From: Mucilaginibacter galii
GTDB taxonomy: Bacteria > Bacteroidota > Bacteroidia > Sphingobacteriales > Sphingobacteriaceae
Reading direction: 5' to 3'
DNA: 64,000 nucleotides
Assembly (NCBI RefSeq): GCF_014635825.1
Contig: NZ_BMDO01000003.1
Span: forward strand, 1 to 64,000
The notes under the pieces are model-generated. The model was not told the origin of the DNA, did not search any database, and worked only from the letters and a program-made list of their open reading frames with translations. The translations under genes and the position numbers were made by a program. Of this stretch, positions 19,200 to 28,689 are shown one piece after another. Position 1 is the stretch's first letter; every line of letters begins with the position of its first letter.

Positions 19200-20831
19200 A
19201 TGAGTAATAACCATCTCCAAACGGCCGATATCTTTGTATTTTTTGTATACTTCGTCATCGTGTCGGCTTACGGGTACTACATCTACCAAAAGAAAAGAAG
19301 CACCGATAACTCTCAAGACTTTTTCCTTGCCGAAGGCTCGCTTACCTGGTGGGCAATAGGAGCATCGCTCATTGCTTCCAATATTTCGGCCGAACATTTT
19401 ATAGGCATGTCGGGTTCGGGCTTTGCCATGGGCTTGGCCATAGCCAGCTATGAATGGATGTCGGCGGCAACGCTTATCCTTGTAGCCTGGTTCATCATCC
19501 CGCTTTATCTTAAAAATAAGATCTTTACCATGCCGCAGTTCCTGGCGCGCAGGTATAACGATAAGGTGAGCACCATCATGGCCGTATTTTGGCTGCTGGT
19601 TTATGTATTCGTTAACCTAACCTCTATTATCTATTTAGGTGCGTTGGCGGTGTCGGCAATATCGGGCTTGTCATTTGGTTTTTGCGTTATTGCGCTGTGC
19701 GTATTTTCGGTAATAGTTACCCTTGGAGGTATGAAAGTTATTGGCTATACCGATGTTATACAGGTTGTGGTGTTAATAGCCGGCGGTTTGGTAACCACTT
19801 ATTTAGCTCTTTCCCTTCTGGCCCATGAGTATGGTTTCGGCAGTGATATCATCAAGGCACTGTCGGTATTAAAACAACAGGCACCCGACCATTTGCATAT
19901 GATATTTGATAAGTCGAGCCCTCATTATATGGAGCTGCCCGGCTCATCGGTTATCATCGGTGGCATGCTGGTTAACAACCTGGCCTATTGGGGTTGCAAC
20001 CAATACATTGTACAACGCGCCTTAGGCGCTAACTTAAAAACCGCCCGAACCGGGATCTTATTTGCTGCGTTTTTAAAACTGCTGGTGCCGGTAATTGCAG
20101 TTTTGCCGGGTATTATTATGTATGTGTTACATAATAAGGGTCTTTTTCAGCATGAAATGATGGGAGCGACCGGGGTAGTAAAGCCCGACCAGGCTTACCC
20201 AACCTTAATGAACCTGTTGCCTGCCGGTTTAAAGGGTGTGGCCTTTGCAGCTTTAACCGCCGCTATAGTGGCATCACTTGCGGGTAAGGCAAATAGTATA
20301 TCTACCATATTCTCGTTAGATATCTATCAAAAGTATTTTAATAAGACCGCCTCTGAACGCAAACTGGTATTAACCGGTAGGTGGGCGGTCATTATCTGTA
20401 TGCTTATTGCCGGTTTGGTAACACCGGCATTACGGTCGTTAGACCAAGTATACCAGTTTATTCAGGAATATGTGGGCTTCTTTTCGCCCGGAGTACTGGC
20501 TATTTTTATGCTCGGACTTTTCTGGAAACGAACTACAGCTACTGCAGCTATGGCTGCCGCTGTATTAACTGTACCTACATCAACCATATTAAAGTTTTTG
20601 CCGTACTGGACAAACGGTGCTTTTCCTAACTTTCCGTTTTTGGACCGGATGAGCATAACTTTTGTACTGATCGTAATTTTAATGGTAGTAATAAGCTTGG
20701 TAAATCCAAAGCAATATACCTCGCCCATACTGCTTCCTCAACGTAGCGATTTTAAGGTAACTACTGCATTCTTGATCATGGCAGTTATCATCATGGGTGT
20801 ACTTACAGCGCTGTACACTGTTTACTGGTAA
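19200..20831 (+). CDS. sodium:solute symporter (SSS/SGLT family)
   Basis: A 543-residue inner membrane protein with about 14 hydrophobic helices. The SSS family signature is clear in GASLIASNISAEHFIGMSGSGFAMG and in the later GMKVIGYTDVIQ and AALTAAIVASLAGKANSIS segments, which match SGLT/inositol transporters. It would import a monosaccharide, inositol or uronate with sodium from the periplasm. It starts a second transcription unit after the susD terminator, and the GH28-like gene follows 31 bases after its stop. The substrate cannot be read from sequence; myo-inositol or a sugar of the locus is the reasonable guess. Confidence 0.92.
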   Translation: MSNNHLQTADIFVFFVYFVIVSAYGYYIYQKKRSTDNSQDFFLAEGSLTWWAIGASLIASNISAEHFIGMSGSGFAMGLAIASYEWMSAATLILVAWFIIPLYLKNKIFTMPQFLARRYNDKVSTIMAVFWLLVYVFVNLTSIIYLGALAVSAISGLSFGFCVIALCVFSVIVTLGGMKVIGYTDVIQVVVLIAGGLVTTYLALSLLAHEYGFGSDIIKALSVLKQQAPDHLHMIFDKSSPHYMELPGSSVIIGGMLVNNLAYWGCNQYIVQRALGANLKTARTGILFAAFLKLLVPVIAVLPGIIMYVLHNKGLFQHEMMGATGVVKPDQAYPTLMNLLPAGLKGVAFAALTAAIVASLAGKANSISTIFSLDIYQKYFNKTASERKLVLTGRWAVIICMLIAGLVTPALRSLDQVYQFIQEYVGFFSPGVLAIFMLGLFWKRTTATAAMAAAVLTVPTSTILKFLPYWTNGAFPNFPFLDRMSITFVLIVILMVVISLVNPKQYTSPILLPQRSDFKVTTAFLIMAVIIMGVLTALYTVYW

Positions 20832-20862
20832 TCATTTACAACTACTTCATTCAGCCTTTATA

Positions 20863-22434
20863 ATGATGAACATAAAATTAAATTTAAAACTGCTGTCTAT
20901 TGCTTGTATTAGCGCCTGCCTCGCACAGCTGGCATTTGCTGCTACCGCTTTTGGCAAAGACAAAGTATATAGCATAACCAGTTACGGCGCCATTGCCGAT
21001 GGTAAAACCGATAATACCCAAGCCATACAAAAAGCAATGAACACCGCATCCGAAAGCGGCGGAGGAATGGTAGTGGTGCCTAAAGGTGATTTTGTCACCT
21101 GTGTCATCTACTTACGGTCGAACGTTGATCTGCATTTCGAGAAAGGTGCCGCCCTGCTGGCCACCACCAAACGTATTGATTATGGTCCGCAAAAAGCATC
21201 GGCCTTAATAGTGGCTACTGATGTACAGCACGTAGCCATTACCGGTGCGGGAACCATTGATGGAAGAGGAGTGGCGTTGCTTGATGATATATATGTTATG
21301 TTGCGTGCCGGTAAATTGAAAGACAGCGAATGGCAAACGTACAATCCCTGGCATCAAATGCGCCCCGAAGAAGATAACAGGCCGCACCTCATAGATTTTA
21401 AGAACTGCCGTGATGTGAATATCAAAAATATTACTATAAAAAATGGTTTGTGCTGGATACAGGATTACCGCAATTGCCAGGATATGGTGATCGATAGCAT
21501 TAATGTTGAAAGCAATACCTTTTGGAATAACGACGGCATTGACCTGGTAGACTGCAAAAACGTAAAACTATCTAATAGCTTTTTTAACGTAGCCGATGAT
21601 GGCATTTGCCTTAAATCTCACGATCCTAAAAGCGCTTGCGAAAATATAGAAATATATAATTGCCGTGTGCGCTCGAGCGCCAGTGCTGTAAAAATGGGTA
21701 CGGCATCGTTCGGCGGATTTAAAAAAATAAAAATACATGATATTGAAGTATATGACACCTACCGCTCGGCAATAGCCATTGAAACGGTTGATGGCGGGCT
21801 GATTGAGGATATTGATGTAAGAAACATTAATGCCCGAAACACTGGTAACGCTATATTTTTGCGGATAGGAAAGCGCAATAAAAACTCCGAGCCGGGTACA
21901 CTGCGCAGGGTGTACATTGGTAATGTAAAAGTGCAGGTTCCGGCAGGTAAGCCGGATGCCGGTTATAATATGGAGGGTCCTGTTGTAAAAGCTAAGCATA
22001 ACGTGTTCCCCTCATCAATAGCCGGTATACCGGGCCACGATGTGGAAGACGTAACGCTCGAAAATATTGACATAACCTACGAGGGTACTACTTCTAAAGA
22101 TTATCCAAAATTTGATAGCAGTGGTCTCAAAGAGATTCCTGAAGCTATCGAAAATTATCCCGAATTTTCAATGTTTGGTGATTTGCCTGCCTGGGGCTTT
22201 TACGCAAGGCATGTAAACGGTGTGGTATTTAAAAACGTTAAGCTCAGCTACCTGAAAAATGATTTGCGCAAAGCCTGCGTTTTCGATGATGTTAAAAATC
22301 TCAACATCGGTAGCTTAAGTATTAATAAAACTCAGGCAACTCCGGCTATCGTAATTAATAATTCACCTGCTCCTAAGGTTGGCAGTATTAAAATTGCCGG
22401 TAAAGCCAGCAAAAGCGTAGCGGTAATTAAGTAA
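20863..22434 (+). CDS. GH28-like right-handed beta-helix glycosidase
   Basis: A 523-residue exported protein. I chose the ATG at 20863 because it starts a good signal peptide ending near AFAATAFG; the frame extends upstream into the symporter gene. It matches the GH28 (polygalacturonase-like) fold: YGAIADGKTDNTQAIQKAM at the start, then beta-helix coils. Catalytic-type acids are present (Asp224 in NNDGID, Asp245-Asp246 in ADDGICLKS) and KIK at 288-290 replaces the usual RIK. The canonical GHG histidine motif is absent: the place reads SSASAVKMGTASFGG (271-285). The substrate is therefore probably not plain polygalacturonan; an alpha-uronide or other exo activity is possible. Confidence 0.85.
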   Translation: MMNIKLNLKLLSIACISACLAQLAFAATAFGKDKVYSITSYGAIADGKTDNTQAIQKAMNTASESGGGMVVVPKGDFVTCVIYLRSNVDLHFEKGAALLATTKRIDYGPQKASALIVATDVQHVAITGAGTIDGRGVALLDDIYVMLRAGKLKDSEWQTYNPWHQMRPEEDNRPHLIDFKNCRDVNIKNITIKNGLCWIQDYRNCQDMVIDSINVESNTFWNNDGIDLVDCKNVKLSNSFFNVADDGICLKSHDPKSACENIEIYNCRVRSSASAVKMGTASFGGFKKIKIHDIEVYDTYRSAIAIETVDGGLIEDIDVRNINARNTGNAIFLRIGKRNKNSEPGTLRRVYIGNVKVQVPAGKPDAGYNMEGPVVKAKHNVFPSSIAGIPGHDVEDVTLENIDITYEGTTSKDYPKFDSSGLKEIPEAIENYPEFSMFGDLPAWGFYARHVNGVVFKNVKLSYLKNDLRKACVFDDVKNLNIGSLSINKTQATPAIVINNSPAPKVGSIKIAGKASKSVAVIK

Positions 22435-22467
22435 GGGATTGTTCCTTTTATACCATAACAACAAAAC

Positions 22468-24666
22468 ATGAGAGTGTATAAAATATTATTAATCCTTGCA
22501 GTAGTGATGATCTCCGCGCCATCCTGGGCTCAAAGGCCCGAGGATGCGTCTTATGCACTAATTAAAAGGGTAATTCCTGCTAAAGCCGCTTGGTTTGAGG
22601 TTCATTATATCCCTTCAAAAGCCGGGAAAGATCATTTTGAAATTGAAAGCAAAAATAATAAGATCGTTCTTCGCGGTAATAATAGTGTGGCGGTAGCATC
22701 GGCTTTATATTATTACGTGACCGAGTATTGCCATTGCCAGATCACCTGGAATGGTACTAATTTAAACCTGCCTGTTAAAGCGCCTCGGGTGTCAAAAAAG
22801 GTGGTTAAAAATACGCCCTACAATTATCGTTATTACCTCAACTACTGCACTTACAATTATAGCATGAGCTGGTGGGACTGGAAGCGCTGGGAAAAAGAGA
22901 TAGACTGGATGGCGCTGCATGGCATCAATATGCCGCTTGCCTTAACCGGGCAAGAATACACATGGTACGAGGTTTATAAAAGCATGGGCTTTACCGATAA
23001 AGACCTGCAAGGATTTTTTTGCGGCCCTGCATATTTCTCTTGGTTTTGGATGGGAAATTTAGACGGATGGGGAGGCCCGCTGCCTTTAAGCTGGATGACC
23101 AGCCACCGCAATTTACAACAACAAATTTTAAAGCGTGAAAGGGCTTTGGGCATGAAGCCTGTTCTTCAATCGTTTACAGGCCATGTACCGGCGTCATTTA
23201 AGGCACGTTTTCCATCATCAAAGTTAAAGCAAACCAACTGGACCAATGGCTTTAACGATACCTATATCTTAGACACCGAAGACCCGATGTTTGAGCAAAT
23301 AGGACGTAAGTTTTTAAATGTACAAACACGGCTTTACGGCACCGATCATCTTTATTCGGCCGATACTTTTAACGAAAATGAACCGCCAACAGATGATCCG
23401 GCTTATTTATCGTCTTTAAGTTCGCGCGTTTACCAAGCCATGAGCAAGGCCGATCCTAAAGCCATTTGGGTTATGCAGGGCTGGTTATTTTACAGCGACC
23501 GCAAGTTTTGGAAAACACCACAGATCAAAGCCTTACTCGAAGCCGTTCCCAACGACCATATGATCATGCTCGATTTGGCCACCGAGATTGAACCGGTTTG
23601 GAAACGTACCGATGCCTATTACGGCAAACCCTGGATATGGAACATGCTTCATAATTTTGGTGGCAATATATCTATGTTCGGTAGAATTGAGGGAGTGGCA
23701 AGCGGCCCCGCAGAGGCTTTAAAAGACCCTGCTTCGGGCAAAATGGAAGGCATTGGTTTAACCATGGAAGCCATTGAGCAAAACCCTGTTTTGTATGAAC
23801 TGATGACCAGCAACACTTGGCAGAGTAACCCTATTAATTTGGATGACTGGTTGGAGCAATATGTTTTGAATCGTTATGGCAATAAAGATAAACACGCCTT
23901 AAGCGCATGGCAGGTGCTTAAACACACGGTATATAATGGTAAAGATATTCGTGATGGAGCGGAGTCAATTATAACCGGCAGGCCAACCTTTGATTCGGCC
24001 ACGGTTTGGACCAAAACCAAGCTGAACTATAAACGTAAAGACCTGCTTCCTGCATGGCACGATATGGTTGCCGCTATACCTGAATGCAGTAAAAGTGACG
24101 GGTTTAATTATGACTTGGTCGATGTTACCCGTCAAGTACTTGCAAATTACGCCGGTCCGTTGCAGCAGAAATGGGTGAAGGCCTATCAGCAAAAAAACAT
24201 GGCCGATTTTAAAAAATACAGTAACGAGTATTTGCAGCTGATAACTGATATGGATATGCTTTTAGCCACCCGTAAAGACTTTTTATTAGGCACCTGGCTT
24301 GCCGATGCCCGCAACTGCGGAACCACCCCGGCAGAGAAGGCGCTATATGAATTGAACGCCCGCGATTTGGTTACCTTATGGGGTGATAAGAATAGTCCGC
24401 TGCATGAATATTCATGCCGCCAGTGGAGCGGCTTGCTTAATGGATTTTATAAAGTACGCTGGGAGAAATTCTTTACAGCAGCAGAAACCGCGCTTAAAAC
24501 TGATAAGGACCTTGATATGGCTCTCTTTAATAAAAACATAAGCGATTGGGAGTGGCGATGGGCTAATGCCAACAACGCTTACCCAACTAAAACAGCCGGG
24601 CAAAGCATACCGGTAGTGCTGCAAATGTATAAAAAGTACTACGCTGTAATATCTGCTAACTTATGA
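22468..24666 (+). CDS. GH89 alpha-N-acetylglucosaminidase (NAGLU-like)
   Basis: A 732-residue exported enzyme with a signal peptide ending in SWAQ (about 19-22). The three NAGLU parts are visible: the N-terminal small domain, the TIM barrel (NYRYYLNYCTYNYSMSWWDW, HGINMPLALTGQE) and the helical C-terminal part. The catalytic pair is inferred as Glu303 (DTFNENEPP) and Glu434 (TMEAIEQN); their spacing of 131 agrees with human NAGLU (E316/E446). The family removes terminal alpha-GlcNAc, classically GlcNAc-alpha-1,4-GlcA. It overlaps the acetyltransferase gene by ATGA, so the two are translationally coupled. Confidence 0.95.
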   Translation: MRVYKILLILAVVMISAPSWAQRPEDASYALIKRVIPAKAAWFEVHYIPSKAGKDHFEIESKNNKIVLRGNNSVAVASALYYYVTEYCHCQITWNGTNLNLPVKAPRVSKKVVKNTPYNYRYYLNYCTYNYSMSWWDWKRWEKEIDWMALHGINMPLALTGQEYTWYEVYKSMGFTDKDLQGFFCGPAYFSWFWMGNLDGWGGPLPLSWMTSHRNLQQQILKRERALGMKPVLQSFTGHVPASFKARFPSSKLKQTNWTNGFNDTYILDTEDPMFEQIGRKFLNVQTRLYGTDHLYSADTFNENEPPTDDPAYLSSLSSRVYQAMSKADPKAIWVMQGWLFYSDRKFWKTPQIKALLEAVPNDHMIMLDLATEIEPVWKRTDAYYGKPWIWNMLHNFGGNISMFGRIEGVASGPAEALKDPASGKMEGIGLTMEAIEQNPVLYELMTSNTWQSNPINLDDWLEQYVLNRYGNKDKHALSAWQVLKHTVYNGKDIRDGAESIITGRPTFDSATVWTKTKLNYKRKDLLPAWHDMVAAIPECSKSDGFNYDLVDVTRQVLANYAGPLQQKWVKAYQQKNMADFKKYSNEYLQLITDMDMLLATRKDFLLGTWLADARNCGTTPAEKALYELNARDLVTLWGDKNSPLHEYSCRQWSGLLNGFYKVRWEKFFTAAETALKTDKDLDMALFNKNISDWEWRWANANNAYPTKTAGQSIPVVLQMYKKYYAVISANL

Positions 24667-25817
24667 GTAACAACCAGGGCGCTAAAACCCAACGATTGAT
24701 ATCCTTAGATGCTTTGCGGGGTTTTGATATGTTTTGGATCATAAGCGGCGAAGGGCTCATACATGCGCTGGCCAAGACAACCAACTGGCCTGCCTTTCTG
24801 TGGATGTCGGCGCAGTTGCACCATACCGAGTGGAATGGCATTACTTTTTATGACATGATTTTTCCGCTGTTCTTATTTATAGCAGGAGTAAGTATGCCAT
24901 ATTCTATGCACCGCAAAATTACCGATGCCGGTTGTGAACACGCCTATCAATTATCGTCCTCTAAAAAGCGAGAGATTTATTTAGGTATGCTAAGGCGTGC
25001 TGTGATACTGGTATTCTTGGGGGTGGTAGTTAACGGCCTGTTCAAGTTCAACGGTGTTGAAAACACCCGTTTTGCCAGTGTGTTAGGGCGTATTGGTTTA
25101 GCATGGTTCTTTGCGGGCATCATCTATTTGAATTTTAACCTCAAAGGACAGATCTTTTGGTTTGCCGGCTTACTTTTAGGATACTGGGCCGCTATGATGC
25201 TTATACCTGTACCGGGCTACGGGGCGGGGGTATTAACCATGGAGGGTAGCCTCGAATCGTATATTGACCGCCTGTTGCTGCCGGGAAGATTACATGACCG
25301 CATACACGACCCTGAGGGAATACTATCTACCATACCGGCTATTGGTACGGCATTGCTTGGCGTATTTGCCGGCCAATTCCTAAAAAGTACCGATGCGCGT
25401 TGGTCTATGTTAAAAAAAGGCCTGTTGCTGCTTGTCGCAGGCTTGGTATTAATTGCCTTAGGATCACTATGGGACCTGAATTTCCCTATCAACAAGCGCT
25501 TGTGGACAAGTTCATTTGTGCTATATGTGGGCGGTTTCAGCTTGTTGTTCTTAGCAGTTTTTTACCTGATCATTGATGTGGCCGGTTACCGCAAATGGGC
25601 ATTCCCTTTTGTTTTGATAGGCAGCAACTCCATACTCATTTATATGGCGGCCGAAGGCATGGTAGATCTTTTGCATACGGCAAACTATATTTTCGGCGGT
25701 GCAATACAGTATGCAACTCCAAATTGGCAGCCTGTATTTGTGGCATTGTCTGTAATAGTTGTGCAATTAACACTCCTCTATTTTTTGTATCGAAACAAGC
25801 TGTTTCTGAAAATTTAA
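24663..25817 (+). CDS. HGSNAT/NagX-like membrane acetyltransferase (DUF5009)
   Basis: A 384-residue inner membrane protein with about ten helices. It opens with RLISLDALRGFDMFWII, the DUF5009/DUF1624 signature shared with NagX and human heparan-alpha-glucosaminide N-acetyltransferase. His54 in HHTEWNG aligns by eye with the catalytic-histidine region of HGSNAT (H-x-x-W-N-G), followed by TFYDMIFPLFLFIAGVSM. HGSNAT moves acetyl from cytosolic acetyl-CoA across the membrane to a terminal alpha-glucosamine, which NAGLU then removes. The ATG overlaps the GH89 stop, so co-production with GH89 is built in. The acetyl-transfer role here is inferred. Confidence 0.85.
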   Translation: MSNNQGAKTQRLISLDALRGFDMFWIISGEGLIHALAKTTNWPAFLWMSAQLHHTEWNGITFYDMIFPLFLFIAGVSMPYSMHRKITDAGCEHAYQLSSSKKREIYLGMLRRAVILVFLGVVVNGLFKFNGVENTRFASVLGRIGLAWFFAGIIYLNFNLKGQIFWFAGLLLGYWAAMMLIPVPGYGAGVLTMEGSLESYIDRLLLPGRLHDRIHDPEGILSTIPAIGTALLGVFAGQFLKSTDARWSMLKKGLLLLVAGLVLIALGSLWDLNFPINKRLWTSSFVLYVGGFSLLFLAVFYLIIDVAGYRKWAFPFVLIGSNSILIYMAAEGMVDLLHTANYIFGGAIQYATPNWQPVFVALSVIVVQLTLLYFLYRNKLFLKI

Positions 25818-25823
25818 ACAACT

Positions 25824-28118
25824 ATGTATTTTTATAGATCGTTTTTTGTTGTGCGCTGCTTGCTGCTACTGTTCATATCCACGTTGCTCGCGCTGCACGC
25901 ATCGGCACAAAATAATTTGCACCAGTTTGTCGATCCACGCATAGGTTCTGAAGGTGTTGGGCGTGTTTTTATAGGCCCATCATGTCCGTTTGGTATGGTT
26001 AAGCCCGGTCCCGATTGTACCGTAAGACCCAATAGCGGTTGGTTGCCCGAACCAGCACCCGTAACGGGTTTTGGACAAGTGCATGTAAGTGGTACCGGAG
26101 GAGGGCCGAAGTATGGCAACATTTTAATTATGCCATTTACAGGCCAGCTTAACAGCACCGATCATTCATCCATGCGTGAGGATGAAAAAATGGCTTTAGG
26201 GTATTACAGCGTAAAGCTCAAAAAGCACAACATTAAAACCGAAATTACCACAGCCGACAAGGTTTCTTTCTACAAGTTTACTTATCCGGCTAAAGCATCG
26301 AAGGCCCTGGCTATTGATGCCGGTTTCTTTTTAGGCGAGCAGCCGGTTCCTGATGCCCGCGAGGCACAGCAATTTGTAGGTTCGGAAATTGAAGTAGTAT
26401 CAGATACCGAAGTGCGAGGGTATAGCCGCATTAGGGGTGGTTGGAATAACGGTGCAGCTTATACCGTATATTTCTACGCCGTATTTAACACGCCTGTTAA
26501 AAGTTTATCTACCTGGAAAAGCACAAAACTATTTCCTGGCATAAAGCAGCAGTTTGATAGCGGCCAAAAAACGGGTGCGTTACTGGCGTTTAAAGATGGC
26601 GGTAACGACACTGTAAAAGTCAAAATAGGTATATCTTTTATAAGTGAAGGGAAAGCAAAAGATAATATTGACCAAGATATTCCTCACTGGAGCTTTGATA
26701 AAGCATTAAGCGAGGTAAGGCAAAAATGGGATAAACTGCTTGGCCGTATTGAGGTAAACCCTGATGCAAGTATCGATCAAAAAAAGATGTTATACACGGC
26801 ACTGTATCATACCATGTTAATGCCCGTGAACCGTACCGGCGAAAATCCGTTATGGAGCGGTAGCGAGCCCTACTACGATGATTTTTATGCCATATGGGAC
26901 ACCTTTAGGTCGTCAAACCCGCTTATTACTTTAATTTCGCCTCAAAGGCAAACAGAGATCGTTAACGCGCTGCTGAATATTTACAAGCACGAAGGTTATA
27001 TGCCCGAAGCCCGTAGCGGTAATTACAACGGCCGTACACAAGGTGGCTCTAACGCCGAGGTGTTAATTGCCGATGCTTATGCAAAAGGATTGACGGGTGT
27101 TAATTATAATATTGCTTTAGAGGCTATGCTTAAAGATGCTACCGTTCCGCCCGGGGGCTTAGAAGAAAAAGAGGGGCGGGGAGGTATACCCGAATACAAC
27201 CGCCTGGGTTACGTGCCCTACCACATACCGCGCGCCGGTAACCGTACTACAGATTATGCGTACGAGGATTACTGCATTGCCATGGTTGCCAAAGGTTTAG
27301 GTAAAACAGAAGTGTATAAAAAATATAGTAAACTGGCCGGTAACTGGCGCAACTTATGGCGCGACAATTATAAAGACCACGGCGCTACCGGCTTTATTAT
27401 GCCTAAAGATTCGGCCGGCCGCTGGCTTGATGATATTCCTTATGGTACATCTAAAAACCAGCATCCAACTTTTAAATATACACCGCTAAGCCGCGAGTAC
27501 CCGTGGTATGTTTGCCACTGGTGCGGATTTTTTTACGAGGCTACCTCATGGGAGTATTCTTTAAGCATTCCGCATCAGATACCGCAGCTTATCGAAAAAT
27601 CGGGTGGTAAAGACGCTTTCAAAAGACGATTGGACACCTTGTTTGAAAAGCGCTTTTACAATGTTGATAATGAACCATCGTTCTTAACGCCAAGCTTGTA
27701 TCATTGGATAGGCCGCCCCGACCTGAGCAGCCAGCGCATCAGGCAAATTGTGACCGCTAATTTTAATACATCGCCAACCGGATTGCCGGGTAATGATGAT
27801 TCGGGAGCCATGTCTTCATGGCTGGCTTTCCAGATGATGGGCTTTTATCCAAATGCAGGTCAGTCTTATTATTTGCTTAATTCGCCTATGCTAAAACAGG
27901 TGATCCTGCACCAGGAAAACGGAAAAGATTTCAGGATAACGGCAAGAAATCTTTCAGCAACTAACACTTATATCAAATCGGCCAGGTTGAACGGGAAGGA
28001 TTTTAACCAATCGTGGATTGAGCATGCCGATATTTTAAACGGTGGCGAACTGGTTTTTGAAATGACCGATAAACCAACCGAATGGGGAACACAGGTTTTA
28101 CCACCAAGTAAAAATTAA
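25824..28118 (+). CDS. GH92 alpha-mannosidase
   Basis: A 764-residue exported enzyme with a signal peptide ending near ASAQ. GH92 landmarks: FVDPRIGSEG at the start, FGMVKPGPD, AIWDTFRSSNPL, GRTQGGSNAEVLIADAYAKG, and the catalytic PGNDDSGAMSSW near residue 655. GH92 enzymes are calcium-dependent exo-alpha-mannosidases acting on alpha-1,2, -1,3, -1,4 or -1,6 mannosides, and a few act on mannose phosphodiesters. It follows the acetyltransferase gene with a 6-base gap. It shows that an alpha-mannosyl residue is part of the target. The exact linkage cannot be read from the sequence. Confidence 0.95.
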   Translation: MYFYRSFFVVRCLLLLFISTLLALHASAQNNLHQFVDPRIGSEGVGRVFIGPSCPFGMVKPGPDCTVRPNSGWLPEPAPVTGFGQVHVSGTGGGPKYGNILIMPFTGQLNSTDHSSMREDEKMALGYYSVKLKKHNIKTEITTADKVSFYKFTYPAKASKALAIDAGFFLGEQPVPDAREAQQFVGSEIEVVSDTEVRGYSRIRGGWNNGAAYTVYFYAVFNTPVKSLSTWKSTKLFPGIKQQFDSGQKTGALLAFKDGGNDTVKVKIGISFISEGKAKDNIDQDIPHWSFDKALSEVRQKWDKLLGRIEVNPDASIDQKKMLYTALYHTMLMPVNRTGENPLWSGSEPYYDDFYAIWDTFRSSNPLITLISPQRQTEIVNALLNIYKHEGYMPEARSGNYNGRTQGGSNAEVLIADAYAKGLTGVNYNIALEAMLKDATVPPGGLEEKEGRGGIPEYNRLGYVPYHIPRAGNRTTDYAYEDYCIAMVAKGLGKTEVYKKYSKLAGNWRNLWRDNYKDHGATGFIMPKDSAGRWLDDIPYGTSKNQHPTFKYTPLSREYPWYVCHWCGFFYEATSWEYSLSIPHQIPQLIEKSGGKDAFKRRLDTLFEKRFYNVDNEPSFLTPSLYHWIGRPDLSSQRIRQIVTANFNTSPTGLPGNDDSGAMSSWLAFQMMGFYPNAGQSYYLLNSPMLKQVILHQENGKDFRITARNLSATNTYIKSARLNGKDFNQSWIEHADILNGGELVFEMTDKPTEWGTQVLPPSKN

Positions 28119-28123
28119 TGGGG

Positions 28124-28687
28124 ATGAAAAAAATTAAACTTAGCCTGCTCCTGTTATTTATGGCCATGGCTTCAATGGCCCAGCAGCAAGCACCTGTCAT
28201 TAAACAAGGTAGTACTGTGGGTTACACGCTTAGGTTGCATGGGCAACAAGTTGCTTTTTCGCTTACGTTTACGCGCCTTTCTGATAGTGTTATTTTAGAC
28301 TGGAAAGTTAGGAACACCACAACCGGAACCTACGTTATATTACCCCAAGCCGTAAGTAAAGCCAATAGATTAAGCTTTGTACAGCCCGAACCTGATACCA
28401 AAGTGGTCTTACCGCCTGATCAAACGTTTTTCTTTATCTCTAAAACTGCACTTCAAAACTTGCTGCAAAAGCGCAGTTTTGCATATGATAACACTATTTA
28501 CGACCTTCAAAACGATGGTGAAGCAACTACAATGACGGTTGACGGCAAAACGCTAAATCTTTTACATGTAGTTGCCCGAAACGAAACCACACAATACTGG
28601 ATATTAAATAACCCCGATTTACCGCTGATATGCCGTATAACAGGCAACCCGTTGGAGGTAGATATGGAAATAAACTCACTGAAATAG
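28124..28687 (+). CDS. exported protein of unknown function, 187 aa
   Basis: I do not recognise the family. The ATG at 28124 (MKKIKLSLLLLF) starts a clean signal peptide ending in SMAQ; a second ATG at 28118 overlaps the GH92 stop. The mature part is beta-rich with no cysteine pattern or obvious catalytic motif: GSTVGYTLRLHGQQVAF, SDSVILDWKVRN, and a C-terminal TQYWILNNPDLPLICRITG. It may be a carbohydrate- or lipid-binding periplasmic protein. It is held between GH92 and the acid phosphatase in one operon, with a 2-base gap to the next ATG, so it probably works on the same substrate. Confidence 0.7.
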   Translation: MKKIKLSLLLLFMAMASMAQQQAPVIKQGSTVGYTLRLHGQQVAFSLTFTRLSDSVILDWKVRNTTTGTYVILPQAVSKANRLSFVQPEPDTKVVLPPDQTFFFISKTALQNLLQKRSFAYDNTIYDLQNDGEATTMTVDGKTLNLLHVVARNETTQYWILNNPDLPLICRITGNPLEVDMEINSLK

Positions 28688-28689
28688 GT

